Origin: Salinisphaera hydrothermalis
Lineage (GTDB): Bacteria; Pseudomonadota; Gammaproteobacteria; Nevskiales; Salinisphaeraceae
DNA length: 64,000 bases
Assembly: GCF_040361195.1 (NCBI RefSeq)
Contig: NZ_APNE01000002.1
Direction: 5' to 3' (one strand)
The position numbers and the translations under genes are program-made. How positions within the stretch are numbered: position 1 is the first letter of the stretch; each line of letters begins with the position of its first letter. Positions 1-8,957 of the stretch are shown here, piece after piece. The notes beneath the pieces were generated by a model. It was not told the origin of the DNA, ran no database searches, and worked only from the letters and a program-made list of their open reading frames with translations.

Positions 1-164
1 GCATAACGCGACAGACGCGGCTCAGGCGCCGATAAACCGGGAACGGCGCTTAGTGTCCGGCATCTCGACCCGGCTTGGCAAAGAGCCGGCCACCGCGCGC
101 CGGTGCCGGCCGCACGAGCGCCACGACAATGCATGCGGCGGATCGGATGGACTCGATCGTTTTC

Positions 165-193
165 TTGACTCATTCCAGAAAATAGCCAATGAT
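165..193 (+). promoter_or_regulatory. Candidate promoter of the Fur-like/catalase pair
   Basis: TTGACT at 165-170 and AATGAT at 188-193 are spaced 17 bases apart, in a locally AT-rich patch just upstream of the regulator start at 203. The -10 matches consensus at only four of six positions. No Fur box was verified. Confidence 0.3.
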
Positions 194-202
194 CGACGAG
201 CC

Positions 203-670
203 ATGAGTCGATATGAAACATCCATCGTTGCCGAATTACGCGAGCGCGGCCTGCGGGTCACCGCGGCACGCCATGCCGTGCTCGAATGGCTGATTGATCA
301 TCCGCACGCCACCGCAGACCAAGTCCACCAAGGCGTCAGCGACCGCCTCGGGGCGATTTCCAAACAGGCCGTTTACGACGTTCTGGCGGCGTGCGTGACG
401 GCTGATCTGGTCCGGCAGATCAAACCCGCTGGACACCCCGCACGCTTCGAGCGGCATACCCACGACAACCATCATCATCTGGTATGTCGTGGCTGTGGGC
501 GAATCGAGGATACGGACTGCCATATGGCGTCCGCGCCCTGCCTGGAGCCATTACCGGACCACGGTTTCGAAATCGACGAAGCCGAGGTCGTTTTCTGGGG
601 GTTGTGCCGGACCTGTCAGGATGAGGCACAACGTACAAAGACGGATACCGATCTATCGACGCACGCGTGA
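203..670 (+). CDS. Fur-family transcriptional regulator (FurA/PerR-like)
   Basis: A 155-residue metal-dependent repressor. The N-terminal winged helix runs over about residues 10-80 (RVTAARHAVLEWL, then SKQAVYDVL). The C-terminal dimerisation/metal domain has the family signature HDNHHHLVCRGCG and a second CxxC (CRTC). I chose ATG 203 because the protein then begins where Fur proteins usually do; an in-frame extension back to 53 looks unlike the family. It lies 52 bases upstream of the catalase on the same strand, the arrangement of FurA-katG and PerR-catalase pairs, so its likely job is peroxide- or iron-responsive control of that catalase. The exact subclass cannot be fixed by eye. Confidence 0.85.
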   Translation: MSRYETSIVAELRERGLRVTAARHAVLEWLIDHPHATADQVHQGVSDRLGAISKQAVYDVLAACVTADLVRQIKPAGHPARFERHTHDNHHHLVCRGCGRIEDTDCHMASAPCLEPLPDHGFEIDEAEVVFWGLCRTCQDEAQRTKTDTDLSTHA

Positions 671-722
671 CGATGGCCGATCTCGGTCACGTGGCACACC
701 ATACCTATCGGAGGACGAAACC

Positions 723-2183
723 TTGACAGACCATAACCGCAACATCGAAACCACGACCGGCGGCGAGCCGTACCCGAGCGACGAGCATTCGCTCACCGTC
801 GGTAACGACGGCCCGATCGTGATGCACGATCACTTCCTCATGGAACAGATGGCGGCCTTCAACCGGGAAATGATTCCCGACCGCCAGCCGCACGCCAAGG
901 GCGGCGGCGCCTTCGGCCAGTTCGAGGTCACCGAGGATGTGTCCAAATACACCAAGGCCAAATTCCTGCAAAAAGGCGCGACCACGCCCATGGTCGCTCG
1001 CTTTTCGACGGTGGCCGGCGAGTCCGGCAGCCCGGACACCTGGCGCGACCCGCGCGGCTTTGCGCTGAAGTTCTACACCGAGGAAGGCAACTTCGACATG
1101 GTGGGTAACAACACCCCCGTGTTCTTCGTGCGCGACCCGATGAAGTTCCAGCACTTCATTCATTCGCAAAAGCGTCGTGCCGACAATGGCCTGCGTGACC
1201 ACGACATGCAGTGGGACTTCTGGACCCAGTCGCCGGAATCGGCGCATCAGGTCACCTGGCTGATGGGCGACCGCGGCGTGCCCGCCACCTGGCGTCACAT
1301 GAACGGCTACTCCAGCCATACCTACATGTGGGTCAACGACGCGGGCGAGCGATTCTGGGTGAAGTACCACTTCAAGACCGATCAGGGCATCAAGTGCCTG
1401 ACCCAGGAACAGGCCGACGAAATGGCCGGATCGGACGCCGACTACCATCGGCGCGACCTGTTCGAGGCGATCAAGCGCGGCGACTATCCGACCTGGACGC
1501 TGCATGTCCAGATCATGCCGTACGAAGATGCGAAGACCTATCGCATCAATCCGTTCGACCTGACCAAGGTCTGGCCGCACGAAGACTATCCGTTGCACAA
1601 GGTCGGCACGATGAAGCTGGATCGCAACCCGACCGATTTCCATTCGGAGATCGAACAGGCGGCGTTCGAGCCCAATAACATGGTGCCCGGCACCGGTGTG
1701 TCGCCGGACAAGATGCTGCTCGCGCGTACCATCTCGTACGCGGACGCCCACCGTGCCCGGCTCGGCGTCAACTACAAGCAGATCCCGGTCAACGAGCCGA
1801 AATGCCCGGTTCGCAGCTATACCAAGGGCGGCGCGATGCGTATTCGCAACGTTTCCGATCCGGTGTATGCGCCGAACAGCAAGGGCGGCGCCCATGCCGA
1901 CCCGGCGGCCTATCCCGCCAATAACGTCTGGGAAGCCGACGGCCAGATGGTGCGCGCGGCCTATACGCTGCGGAAGGACGACGGCGACTTCAACCAGGCC
2001 AACGACCTGGTCAACAAGGTCATGGACGATGAAGCGCGTGACCGCTTGGTCCACAACATCGTCGGCCATATGTCGGCCGGTCTGAGCGAACCGGTGCTGG
2101 AACGCGCGATCCAGTACTGGAAGAACGTCGATCAGACCATCGGCGAACGCGTCGAAAAAGGCGTTCGGGCGAACTCTAAGTAA
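723..2183 (+). CDS. katA: Monofunctional haem catalase
   Basis: 486 residues; converts hydrogen peroxide to water and oxygen in the cytoplasm. The distal haem pocket is visible: His58 in RQPHAKGGGAFG and Asn130 in NNTPVFFVRD. The proximal haem ligand is Tyr339 in RTISYADAHRARLG. The length fits small-subunit catalases, with no C-terminal flavodoxin-like domain. I place the start at TTG 723 because GGAGG lies at 710-714, eight bases upstream, and the next in-frame residues look like a normal catalase N-terminus; the longer ORF overlaps the regulator gene. It is probably cotranscribed with the Fur-like gene and is followed by a strong terminator. Confidence 0.95.
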   Translation: MTDHNRNIETTTGGEPYPSDEHSLTVGNDGPIVMHDHFLMEQMAAFNREMIPDRQPHAKGGGAFGQFEVTEDVSKYTKAKFLQKGATTPMVARFSTVAGESGSPDTWRDPRGFALKFYTEEGNFDMVGNNTPVFFVRDPMKFQHFIHSQKRRADNGLRDHDMQWDFWTQSPESAHQVTWLMGDRGVPATWRHMNGYSSHTYMWVNDAGERFWVKYHFKTDQGIKCLTQEQADEMAGSDADYHRRDLFEAIKRGDYPTWTLHVQIMPYEDAKTYRINPFDLTKVWPHEDYPLHKVGTMKLDRNPTDFHSEIEQAAFEPNNMVPGTGVSPDKMLLARTISYADAHRARLGVNYKQIPVNEPKCPVRSYTKGGAMRIRNVSDPVYAPNSKGGAHADPAAYPANNVWEADGQMVRAAYTLRKDDGDFNQANDLVNKVMDDEARDRLVHNIVGHMSAGLSEPVLERAIQYWKNVDQTIGERVEKGVRANSK

Positions 2184-2216
2184 GCCCGTCGCGCCGACCA
2201 GCGCCTGTTGAAAAAA

Positions 2217-2246
2217 GGCGGCACGCTTGGCGTGCTGCCTTTTTTT
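2217..2246 (+). terminator. Rho-independent terminator after catalase
   Basis: GGCGGCACGC (2217-2226), loop TTG, GCGTGCTGCC (2230-2239) with one G-T pair, then seven T. It sits 33 bases after the catalase stop and overlaps the extreme 3' end of the convergent flavoprotein ORF. Confidence 0.9.
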
Positions 2247-3303
2247 ATGTAGGCGCTACGCTCGGGTTCGAGCCGTCCAGACCCTGGGTCTGGATTCGGC
2301 GATACCGACGCTGATCCCACCAGCCCAGCCAGGGCGTGCTAGACACGAGCCCCGCAGCCGGCCCGAGGTCGATCGGCATCTCGCGCAACGGCGGCGCATA
2401 TCGTTTCAAGGCATGCGTTCCCGTCTCGGCCCGAAGTCCGGCCAGCACAACGCGCGCCTGCCGCTCGCCGTCCCAGCCGGCCAGCGCGGCGTACCCGTCC
2501 AGCGACGCGGTGGTGCCCAGAACATGCACCGACGACGCCCGCGGGCTGACCAACCGACGATCGACCCGGAGGCCCGCACTGGCCGCCGGCAAAGACATAC
2601 CCAGCGCCGACGAACCCGGCTCGGCGGCGCCGGCCCAGATCACGTGATCCGCCGCGAACCGGCGGCCGTCGCGACAGCGCAGACAGCCCGTCGCAAGCGT
2701 CTCGGCCTGGGCATCGATTACGTCGACGCCCAGCCAGGCCAGACGACGAAGCGCCGCCCGCGTGCGTGGGCCCGTCGCGCCGTCAGGCCACAACAGACGT
2801 ACATCGAGACCGTCGCGACCAATTCTTGCGGCCAACCCACCGGCCACCTCGAGCGCCGTCGACGAACCGCCGACAATCACCACGGCCGCCTGCTTCTCGG
2901 CGTCCAGCACAGCGCGCAGCTCCACGAGCTGCCTCACCGAATGGCCGGACCAGGTCCGCGGCTGTCGCGCACCCGGGCGTGCCACCCAGTCCGGCATGCG
3001 CCGCGTTCCCAGATTCAGGCTGAGCCGGTCATATTCGAGCACTCTGCCGTCGGCGAGCCATAGCCGGCGGTGAATAGGCTGGCAACCCACCGCGCGACTG
3101 CGAATCACCGGCACGCCCGAGGGTAGCGACCAGCGCAAACGCTCGGCCGGTAATGTGCCAGCCAGCAGCGCGGCGGTCGCCCCGCCGAAGCGCCCGTCGT
3201 GCGGCGCCACCACGGTCACGCGAAACGCATCTCCCAATTCGTGCAGGCGGGCGAGCACACCGCGATGGGCCTGCCCCAACCCGACCAGAACGAGATGTCG
3301 CAT
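2245..3303 (-). CDS. FAD/NAD(P)-dependent oxidoreductase (NDH/SelD-N-terminal-like)
   Basis: 352 residues. It begins MRHLVLVGLGQAHRGVL, a beta-alpha-beta FAD-binding start like that of the oxidoreductase domain found fused to, or beside, selenide water dikinases and of type II NADH dehydrogenases. A second Rossmann motif, VIVGGSSTALEVAGG, lies near residue 140 and should bind NAD(P)H. No membrane anchor or redox-active CxxC is evident, so a disulphide reductase role is unlikely. It follows the amidase gene by 34 bases on the same strand, where many gammaproteobacteria have mutL. The last codons run into the catalase terminator. Substrate unknown. Confidence 0.7.
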   Translation of the reverse strand: MRHLVLVGLGQAHRGVLARLHELGDAFRVTVVAPHDGRFGGATAALLAGTLPAERLRWSLPSGVPVIRSRAVGCQPIHRRLWLADGRVLEYDRLSLNLGTRRMPDWVARPGARQPRTWSGHSVRQLVELRAVLDAEKQAAVVIVGGSSTALEVAGGLAARIGRDGLDVRLLWPDGATGPRTRAALRRLAWLGVDVIDAQAETLATGCLRCRDGRRFAADHVIWAGAAEPGSSALGMSLPAASAGLRVDRRLVSPRASSVHVLGTTASLDGYAALAGWDGERQARVVLAGLRAETGTHALKRYAPPLREMPIDLGPAAGLVSSTPWLGWWDQRRYRRIQTQGLDGSNPSVAPT

Positions 3304-3337
3304 CGAAGTCAATCGATATCCGGATCGAGCCGCGCGC

Positions 3338-4822
3338 TCAGCCGCGGCTGGCCAACTGTTGCGGCTCGGGCGGCGGAATCTTGAGCGTCTGGCCCGTCTG
3401 TAGTGCGCTGCTGCTCATATCGTTGTAACGACGCAGCGCCGACACGCTTACGCCATACGTCTGGGCGATTTCCGACAACGTATCGCCGCGCTGCACCTGA
3501 TGCTCCTGCGCGGCCGCAATATAGGTCGACGGCCGGTAGCTCGCGAAATACCCCTTGATGCCGCGCAGCATCGCGGCCGCCAGGCCGTTCTGGTAGCGGG
3601 CACTGGCCAGTTTGTGCTCCGTCGCACGATTGGAGATGAAGTTCGTCTCCACGAGGATCGACGGAATATCCGGCGATTTCAGTACCATGAAACCGGCCTG
3701 CTGGACCTTGCTCTTGTGCAGCGAGCCAAGATCGTCGAGTTGGGCGAGCACGCGCCGGCCGGCATCCATGCTGGCCTCGATGCTCGCGCTCTGGGACAGA
3801 TCCAGCACGAACGACGCCAGACTGGAATTTTTATCCTTCAGGCTGACGCCGCCGACCATGTCGGCGCTGTTTTCGCGTCGCGCCAGCCAACGCGCGTGCT
3901 CGCTGGTCGCCCCGTGCGGCGACAACGCATAAACCGAAGCCCCGGTCGCGCCCCCGCCGGCTGGCGATGCATCGCAATGAATCGAGATGAAGAAATCGGC
4001 CTTGTCATGGCGCGCGATGACCATGCGCTGGCGCAGGCCGACGTAGTAATCGCCGTTGCGCGTCAACACGCCCTTCATGTGCGGCTGATCGTCGATCATG
4101 CGCTTGAGCCGGCGTGCGATCGCCAGGGTGACGTTTTTCTCCAGCAAACCATCCGGGCCGTGTGCGCCTGGATCCTTGCCCCCGTGGCCAGGGTCGATGG
4201 CCACGATGATGTCGTGTACCGGGGCCGAGCGCCGCGGCACGTCCGTCGCGGCACCCTGGTCGACCGTCGCACGATCCGCGTCCGAATCGGCCGGCGCCGG
4301 CGAAGACGCCTGTGCCATGGCGGCAGCGGATTTATCGGCAGTGGTCTGGCTGTCGTCACCCGCCGCCAGTTCATCGCTTGATGCGTTTCCACCCGAGTCC
4401 GCCACGCGTGTGTCGGGCGCGCCGTTTTTGGGATACAGATCGAGTACCAGCCGGTAGCCATGCCCGTTTTCCGGCGACAGCATGAAGCTCTTCGCGCGCA
4501 CCATATCTGCCAGATCCAGCACGACACGCACGCCAGTGCCCTTGTGGATACCGGTGCGGATTTCCTTGATCAGGCCGCTGCCCCCGGCCCGTCCGGCCAC
4601 ATCACCGAGATTACGCGTATGGGGCAGGTCGATCACCAGCCGTAAGGGATGATCGACCATGAAGATGTCGGGCTGGGTGTCGGCCGACAAATCGAAGACG
4701 ACCCGGGTTTTCTGGGCCGACGACGACAGACGCGCATCGTGCAGCCTGGCCACCTGGGCCACCGCCGGTAGCGCCAACACGAGCAAACCGAAAAAAATCA
4801 GTCTTTGCACGCTGCGGATCAT
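3338..4822 (-). CDS. amiB: N-acetylmuramoyl-L-alanine amidase (AmiB/AmiC type)
   Basis: 494 residues. A periplasmic zinc amidase that cuts the peptide from MurNAc during septum splitting. Order: signal peptide (about 1-23, ending AVAQ), AMIN domain (about 25-130), a low-complexity Ala/Asp/Ser linker, Amidase_3 domain (about 205-425), and a C-terminal LysM repeat (about 441-483). Zinc and catalytic residues are visible: His213 in DPGHGG, Glu228 in LLEKN, His282 in SIHCDAS, Glu392 in VETNF. ATG 4822 gives the better signal peptide; an ATG four codons upstream is directly against the AGGGAG. The nnr-tsaE-amiB order matches many gammaproteobacteria; LysM is commoner in AmiB, hence the symbol. Confidence 0.9.
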   Translation of the reverse strand: MIRSVQRLIFFGLLVLALPAVAQVARLHDARLSSSAQKTRVVFDLSADTQPDIFMVDHPLRLVIDLPHTRNLGDVAGRAGGSGLIKEIRTGIHKGTGVRVVLDLADMVRAKSFMLSPENGHGYRLVLDLYPKNGAPDTRVADSGGNASSDELAAGDDSQTTADKSAAAMAQASSPAPADSDADRATVDQGAATDVPRRSAPVHDIIVAIDPGHGGKDPGAHGPDGLLEKNVTLAIARRLKRMIDDQPHMKGVLTRNGDYYVGLRQRMVIARHDKADFFISIHCDASPAGGGATGASVYALSPHGATSEHARWLARRENSADMVGGVSLKDKNSSLASFVLDLSQSASIEASMDAGRRVLAQLDDLGSLHKSKVQQAGFMVLKSPDIPSILVETNFISNRATEHKLASARYQNGLAAAMLRGIKGYFASYRPSTYIAAAQEHQVQRGDTLSEIAQTYGVSVSALRRYNDMSSSALQTGQTLKIPPPEPQQLASRG

Positions 4823-5127
4823 TGGATACCCCATCTCCCTTAAAAGGGGCGCAAAAGAACCGTTTTCAGAACATTATCGGCAGCGGTCATGCATGGCAAC
4901 TTTTTTGGCAGGAAAAACAGCATGTAGCACAGAGATGCTGGCGATCCACTTGAATTGTTCACCCGGCACCAGCAGAACGGGCGTCCGGCTGTATTTCGAC
5001 GCGTTAAAAAACAAAGACCCGCAACTGCCTGTTCTTTATTTTCAAAGGCTTCTCGACCGATGGTCGCGGCGAGCATTCGAGCGTGTACTGGCGCCATCAA
5101 CCCGGCAGCCGGTCTGCTTTCAGCGGG
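4823..5127. other. Intergenic stretch between tsaE and amidase
   Basis: About 305 bases with local AT-rich runs. It holds a minus-strand promoter candidate for the amidase. Short ORFs across it have no recognisable motif, and I see no gene. Confidence 0.5.
4871..4899 (-). promoter_or_regulatory. Candidate sigma-70 promoter for the amidase
   Basis: On the minus strand TTGCCA (4899-4894) and TAATGT (4876-4871) are separated by exactly 17 bases. They lie about 50 bases upstream of the amidase start. This would give the amidase its own promoter, apart from tsaE read-through. Confidence 0.5.
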
Positions 5128-5607
5128 CTAACAGGGCCGCGGTCTGAAGTCGTGCAGCTTCGCCATCAATTGCCGACCCGTCGCTGAACAAGCCGTCAGC
5201 TGCGCGCACCGCCCCGCATCTCGATATTCCAGATGTACCGCCAGATCGGTCGGCGGAAGAAAGCCGGCGCCCCGCTCGGCCCACTCCACCAACATCAGGT
5301 CGCAATCGGGAGCCATGTCCCGAATACCGAGAAATTCCAATTCTTCGGGATCGGCCAGGCGATAGAGATCCAGATGATAAAGCCGGCGCCGGGGGAATTC
5401 GTAGGGCTCGACCAGCGTATAGCTGGGTGAAACGACGGGGCCGGCATGGCCCAACGCCTGAATCGTGGCGCGTGCCAGCGCGGTCTTACCGGCCCCCAAC
5501 TCGCCGGCGAGCGTAATCACAGCGCCGCCATCGTGGGCATTGAGGGCCATCGCAAGCGCGTGGCCGAGACGATCGGTCTCGGCCGGCGTCGCCAAATCGA
5601 TGTTCAT
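5128..5607 (-). CDS. tsaE: tRNA threonylcarbamoyladenosine biosynthesis ATPase TsaE
   Basis: 159 residues. The P-loop ATPase partner of TsaB/TsaD in making t6A37 in ANN-decoding tRNAs. Walker A GELGAGKT is at 35-42, followed by the family segment SPSYTLVEPYE and the hydrophobic/acidic LMLVEWAERG typical of TsaE (usual length about 150). The start codon overlaps the nnr stop by four bases, so the two are translationally coupled. This is the usual nnr-tsaE neighbour pair. Confidence 0.95.
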   Translation of the reverse strand: MNIDLATPAETDRLGHALAMALNAHDGGAVITLAGELGAGKTALARATIQALGHAGPVVSPSYTLVEPYEFPRRRLYHLDLYRLADPEELEFLGIRDMAPDCDLMLVEWAERGAGFLPPTDLAVHLEYRDAGRCAQLTACSATGRQLMAKLHDFRPRPC

Positions 5608-7130
5608 GGGCGTTGCGGGTTGGCCTGACGCCGGATGCAGGGCAGCAGATCGCTCGGCAGCAGACCTCGCTCGCCGTCATCGACCGCAGCCTCGTCGCCC
5701 GCGAGGGCATGGACATAGACCCCAAATACCGCGGCTTCGGCCAGACTCATGCCCTGGGCGGCAAAACCGGCGATCACGCCGGTCAGCAGATCGCCCATGC
5801 CTCCGACGGCCATACCCGGATTGCCCTGGGTACAGAGCCAGAGCTCGTCCGGCGTGGCCACGAGCGTGCCCGCGCCCTTGAGCGCCACCACGGCCTGATA
5901 ACGCTCGGCCAACGTCCGCGCGGCCGAGACCCGATCGGCCACTACATCGGCGGTCGACCAGCCCAGCAGCCGCCCGGCCTCGCCCGGGTGTGGCGTCAGG
6001 ATCCAGTGCTCGCGCTCGACCGGCGACTTGGCCAGCCGATTGAGCGCATCGGCGTCGACCACCAGCGGCCGCTCCGACTCGAGCACGCGCTGCCACAATG
6101 CATCGCCCCAGTCGCCATGCCCCAGTCCAGGGCCGACCGCAATCAGCGACGCGCCCTCGATCAACGTATCGAGACGCGCCCTCGCGTCGGGGGCCGAGGG
6201 ATCGTCGGGCAAGCCCTGGCACATCAGCTCCGGACGCGCCTGGCTCATCGCGCCGGCATGATCCTGATGACAGGCCACACTGACCAGCCCGGCGCCCGCC
6301 CGCAGCGCCGACTCCGCCGACATGCGAATGGCACCGCCCATGCCGCGACCGCCGCCGACACACAACACATGACCATTATCGCCCTTGTGTGCCCCGCGAG
6401 GACGCACGGGCAACGCATGTCGCAGATCGCGATGGGTGATGCGCCGGGCCACATGCGGCTGCCCCTCATAGAGCGCATCGGGCGCGCCGAGATCGTCGAA
6501 GGCCAGCTCTCCGCAATGGGCCGCGCCATCGCCGGTCAGCAATCCGAGCTTGAGGCCGATGAACGTCACGGTGGTATCGGCGGTCACAGCCCGGCCCCAG
6601 GCCCGACCGGTGCTGGCATCCACGCCCGATGCGATATCAATCGACAACACCCCGACGCCCCGGCCGGAGGCTTCGTTGATCCGGTCGATGGCGGTAGCCA
6701 TGGGCCCGGTCACATCGCGATTGAGCCCGGTGCCGAACAACGCATCCACGATCAGATCGGCCTGAATCGGCTCATCGACGAAGTCGTGAATTTCGCCGCC
6801 GGCTTCGCGAAATGCCTCGAACGCCCGGGCCGCGTCGCCGGACGCTTTCGACAGGTCCAGCGGCGCCATCAACGTGACCTGCCAACCGGCCGCCATCGCC
6901 TGACGCGCGACCAGCGCGCCGTCCCCGCCGTTGTTGCCCGGCCCGCACAATGCCACCAGACGCCCCGGCATCGGCCAGCTCTGCGCCAGTTCGTCGTAAG
7001 CCGCACGCGCGGCGCGCTGCATCAGGGTAAAGCCCTCGACGCCGAATTCGTTGATGAAACGCGAATCCAGGGCGCCGACCTGGGCTGCGTCGTAGACCAG
7101 ATGCGGCAGATAGTCGCTGGTTTCGGTCAT
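5604..7130 (-). CDS. nnr: Bifunctional NAD(P)H-hydrate epimerase/dehydratase
   Basis: 508 residues; repairs hydrated NAD(P)H. The N-terminal YjeF_N epimerase half covers about 1-215, with the GPGNNGGDG motif. The C-terminal ribokinase-like, ADP-dependent dehydratase half covers about 230-500, with VGPGLG, LTPHPGEAGRL and NPGMAVGGMGDLLTG (nucleotide-binding end). It overlaps tsaE by four bases and follows pgi by 32 bases. Both halves look intact and the length is normal for the fused form. Confidence 0.95.
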   Translation of the reverse strand: MTETSDYLPHLVYDAAQVGALDSRFINEFGVEGFTLMQRAARAAYDELAQSWPMPGRLVALCGPGNNGGDGALVARQAMAAGWQVTLMAPLDLSKASGDAARAFEAFREAGGEIHDFVDEPIQADLIVDALFGTGLNRDVTGPMATAIDRINEASGRGVGVLSIDIASGVDASTGRAWGRAVTADTTVTFIGLKLGLLTGDGAAHCGELAFDDLGAPDALYEGQPHVARRITHRDLRHALPVRPRGAHKGDNGHVLCVGGGRGMGGAIRMSAESALRAGAGLVSVACHQDHAGAMSQARPELMCQGLPDDPSAPDARARLDTLIEGASLIAVGPGLGHGDWGDALWQRVLESERPLVVDADALNRLAKSPVEREHWILTPHPGEAGRLLGWSTADVVADRVSAARTLAERYQAVVALKGAGTLVATPDELWLCTQGNPGMAVGGMGDLLTGVIAGFAAQGMSLAEAAVFGVYVHALAGDEAAVDDGERGLLPSDLLPCIRRQANPQRP

Positions 7131-7162
7131 GACGAGATCCGTTATCGGTGATCAGCGAGCGA

Positions 7163-8779
7163 TCAACGTCCCCAGGCGCGACGCACACGCGCCACCAGCG
7201 CCGCCGTGGAACCGTCGTGGGTCGCGCTCGGCGCGTCCTCGCCCAGTTCCGAGACGATCTGGCCGGCCATGGTCTTGCCGAGTTCCACGCCCCACTGATC
7301 GAAGCTGTTGACGTTCCAGATGATGCCCTGCACGAACACCTTGTGCTCGTAGGCCGCAATCAGCGCGCCGACATGGTGAGCGTCGAGTGTTTCCAGCACC
7401 AGCATATTGCTCGGCCGATTGCCGTCGAAACGGCGGGCGGCCAAGCGATGCTCGAGCGCCTCGCCTTCCAGGCCCTGCGCTTCGAGTTCGGACCGGAGCG
7501 CATCGCTGTCGCGACCGCACATCAGCGCCTCGGCCTGGGCGATACAGTTGGCGACGCGCTCGCGCTCGCGGGCATCGCCGGCCGCCTTCGGACCGGACAA
7601 CGGCAGGACGAAATCCATATCCACGGCCAGATCGCCCTGGTGCAGCATCTGGAAATAGGCGTGCTGCGCGTTGGTCCCTACGCTGCCCCAGATCGTCGGC
7701 ACGGTGGACACCGTCGCCGGCTTGCCTTCGCGCGTCACCGACTTGCCGTTGGATTCCATTTCCAACTGCTGCAGGAAAGACGGCAACGAAGCCAGCCGCT
7801 GGGCATAGGGCACCACGCAGTGGCTTTTCAGACCAAGGAAATTGTTGTTCCAGACGCCGACCAGCGCCAGCATCGCGGGCAGGTTCTCGTCCAGCGGCGC
7901 CTGGCGGAAGTGTTCGTCCATGGCGTGGGCGCCGGCCAGCAGGGTCTCGAACTGCTCGCCGCCAAGCGCCAGCAGGATCGACAGCCCGACGGCCGACCAC
8001 AGCGAGTAGCGGCCGCCGACCCAGTCCCAGAACCCGAACATGCGCTCGATGCCGAACTCGGACACGGCCTCGGCGTTGGTTGATACGGCCACAAAGTGTT
8101 TGGCGATATCGTCCTCGCCGGCGCCGGCATCGACCAGCCACTGGCGGGCGACACGCGCATTGGCGAGCGTCTCGGCCGTGCCGAACGATTTGGAGGTCAC
8201 GATCACCAGCGTGGTCGCCGGATCGAGACCGGCCAGCGTGTCGTCCAGATCGGCCGGGTCGACGTTGGCCACGAAGTGCGGACGCGGTCCGTTGCCTTCG
8301 TACAACGCTTCACAGATCAGCCGCGGCCCGAGATCCGAACCGCCAATGCCGATGTTCAGCACGTCGGTAATCGGCTGACCCGAAAACCCGCGCCACGACC
8401 CGCTACGGACTTCTTCGGCGAACGCGGCCATGGCACGACGGATCTCGTGGACCTCGTCGTACATGGGGGCGTCGTTTGGCGCCCGCAGCGCGACATGCCA
8501 GGCCGCCCGGTTTTCGCTCGTATTGATCGCCCGACCGGCGAACATGGCCTCGCGCGCTTCGCTTACGCCCTGGTCATCGGCGAGCGACAACAGCGCGGCG
8601 CGCACGTCGTCGTCGATGCGCTGCTTGGAATAATCCAGCGACACGCCGGCCGCGGCGAGGCTGTAACGCGTCGCGCGCGCGTCGTCGGCGGCGAACAGAT
8701 CAAGCATCTGCTGGTTGGCGTTTTTCGCCGCCAGCGCCTCGAGAGTTTTCCAACTGGGTTGATTGATGGGGTCGGACAT
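7163..8779 (-). CDS. pgi: Glucose-6-phosphate isomerase
   Basis: 538 residues; interconverts glucose-6-phosphate and fructose-6-phosphate. Sugar-phosphate binding segments are GIGGSDLGP (144-152) and VTSKSFGTAET (194-204). The family signature DWVGGRYSLWSAVG follows in mid-protein, and the C-terminal catalytic region carries WNVNSFDQWGVELGK. It lies downstream of panC with a 178-base gap. In Pseudomonas panD normally sits between panC and pgi; none is visible here. Confidence 0.97.
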   Translation of the reverse strand: MSDPINQPSWKTLEALAAKNANQQMLDLFAADDARATRYSLAAAGVSLDYSKQRIDDDVRAALLSLADDQGVSEAREAMFAGRAINTSENRAAWHVALRAPNDAPMYDEVHEIRRAMAAFAEEVRSGSWRGFSGQPITDVLNIGIGGSDLGPRLICEALYEGNGPRPHFVANVDPADLDDTLAGLDPATTLVIVTSKSFGTAETLANARVARQWLVDAGAGEDDIAKHFVAVSTNAEAVSEFGIERMFGFWDWVGGRYSLWSAVGLSILLALGGEQFETLLAGAHAMDEHFRQAPLDENLPAMLALVGVWNNNFLGLKSHCVVPYAQRLASLPSFLQQLEMESNGKSVTREGKPATVSTVPTIWGSVGTNAQHAYFQMLHQGDLAVDMDFVLPLSGPKAAGDARERERVANCIAQAEALMCGRDSDALRSELEAQGLEGEALEHRLAARRFDGNRPSNMLVLETLDAHHVGALIAAYEHKVFVQGIIWNVNSFDQWGVELGKTMAGQIVSELGEDAPSATHDGSTAALVARVRRAWGR

Positions 8780-8957
8780 CTATTCCAGCCTTTGCGCCGT
8801 GGGGCGCGAGTCAGACGATACGAAAAGGCGCACGACGACGATTCGTCGAGCCCATCGAGACTAGCTAAAAACAGTCTTATCAGCCAGCGCTCGGCGCCGT
8901 CATGCCATGGCGCAGGATTCTGATGGCAGCCGACGCATCACGGCGCCGGCGCGGTGC

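Noticed and set aside
705..2069. Long antisense ORFs opposite catalase, ilvB (35343-37076) and the semialdehyde dehydrogenase (56818-58239)
   Set aside because: Composition-driven shadows of well-supported genes.
4840..5100. 86-residue minus-strand ORF upstream of the amidase
   Set aside because: No motif or ribosome-binding site, and it covers the likely amidase promoter.
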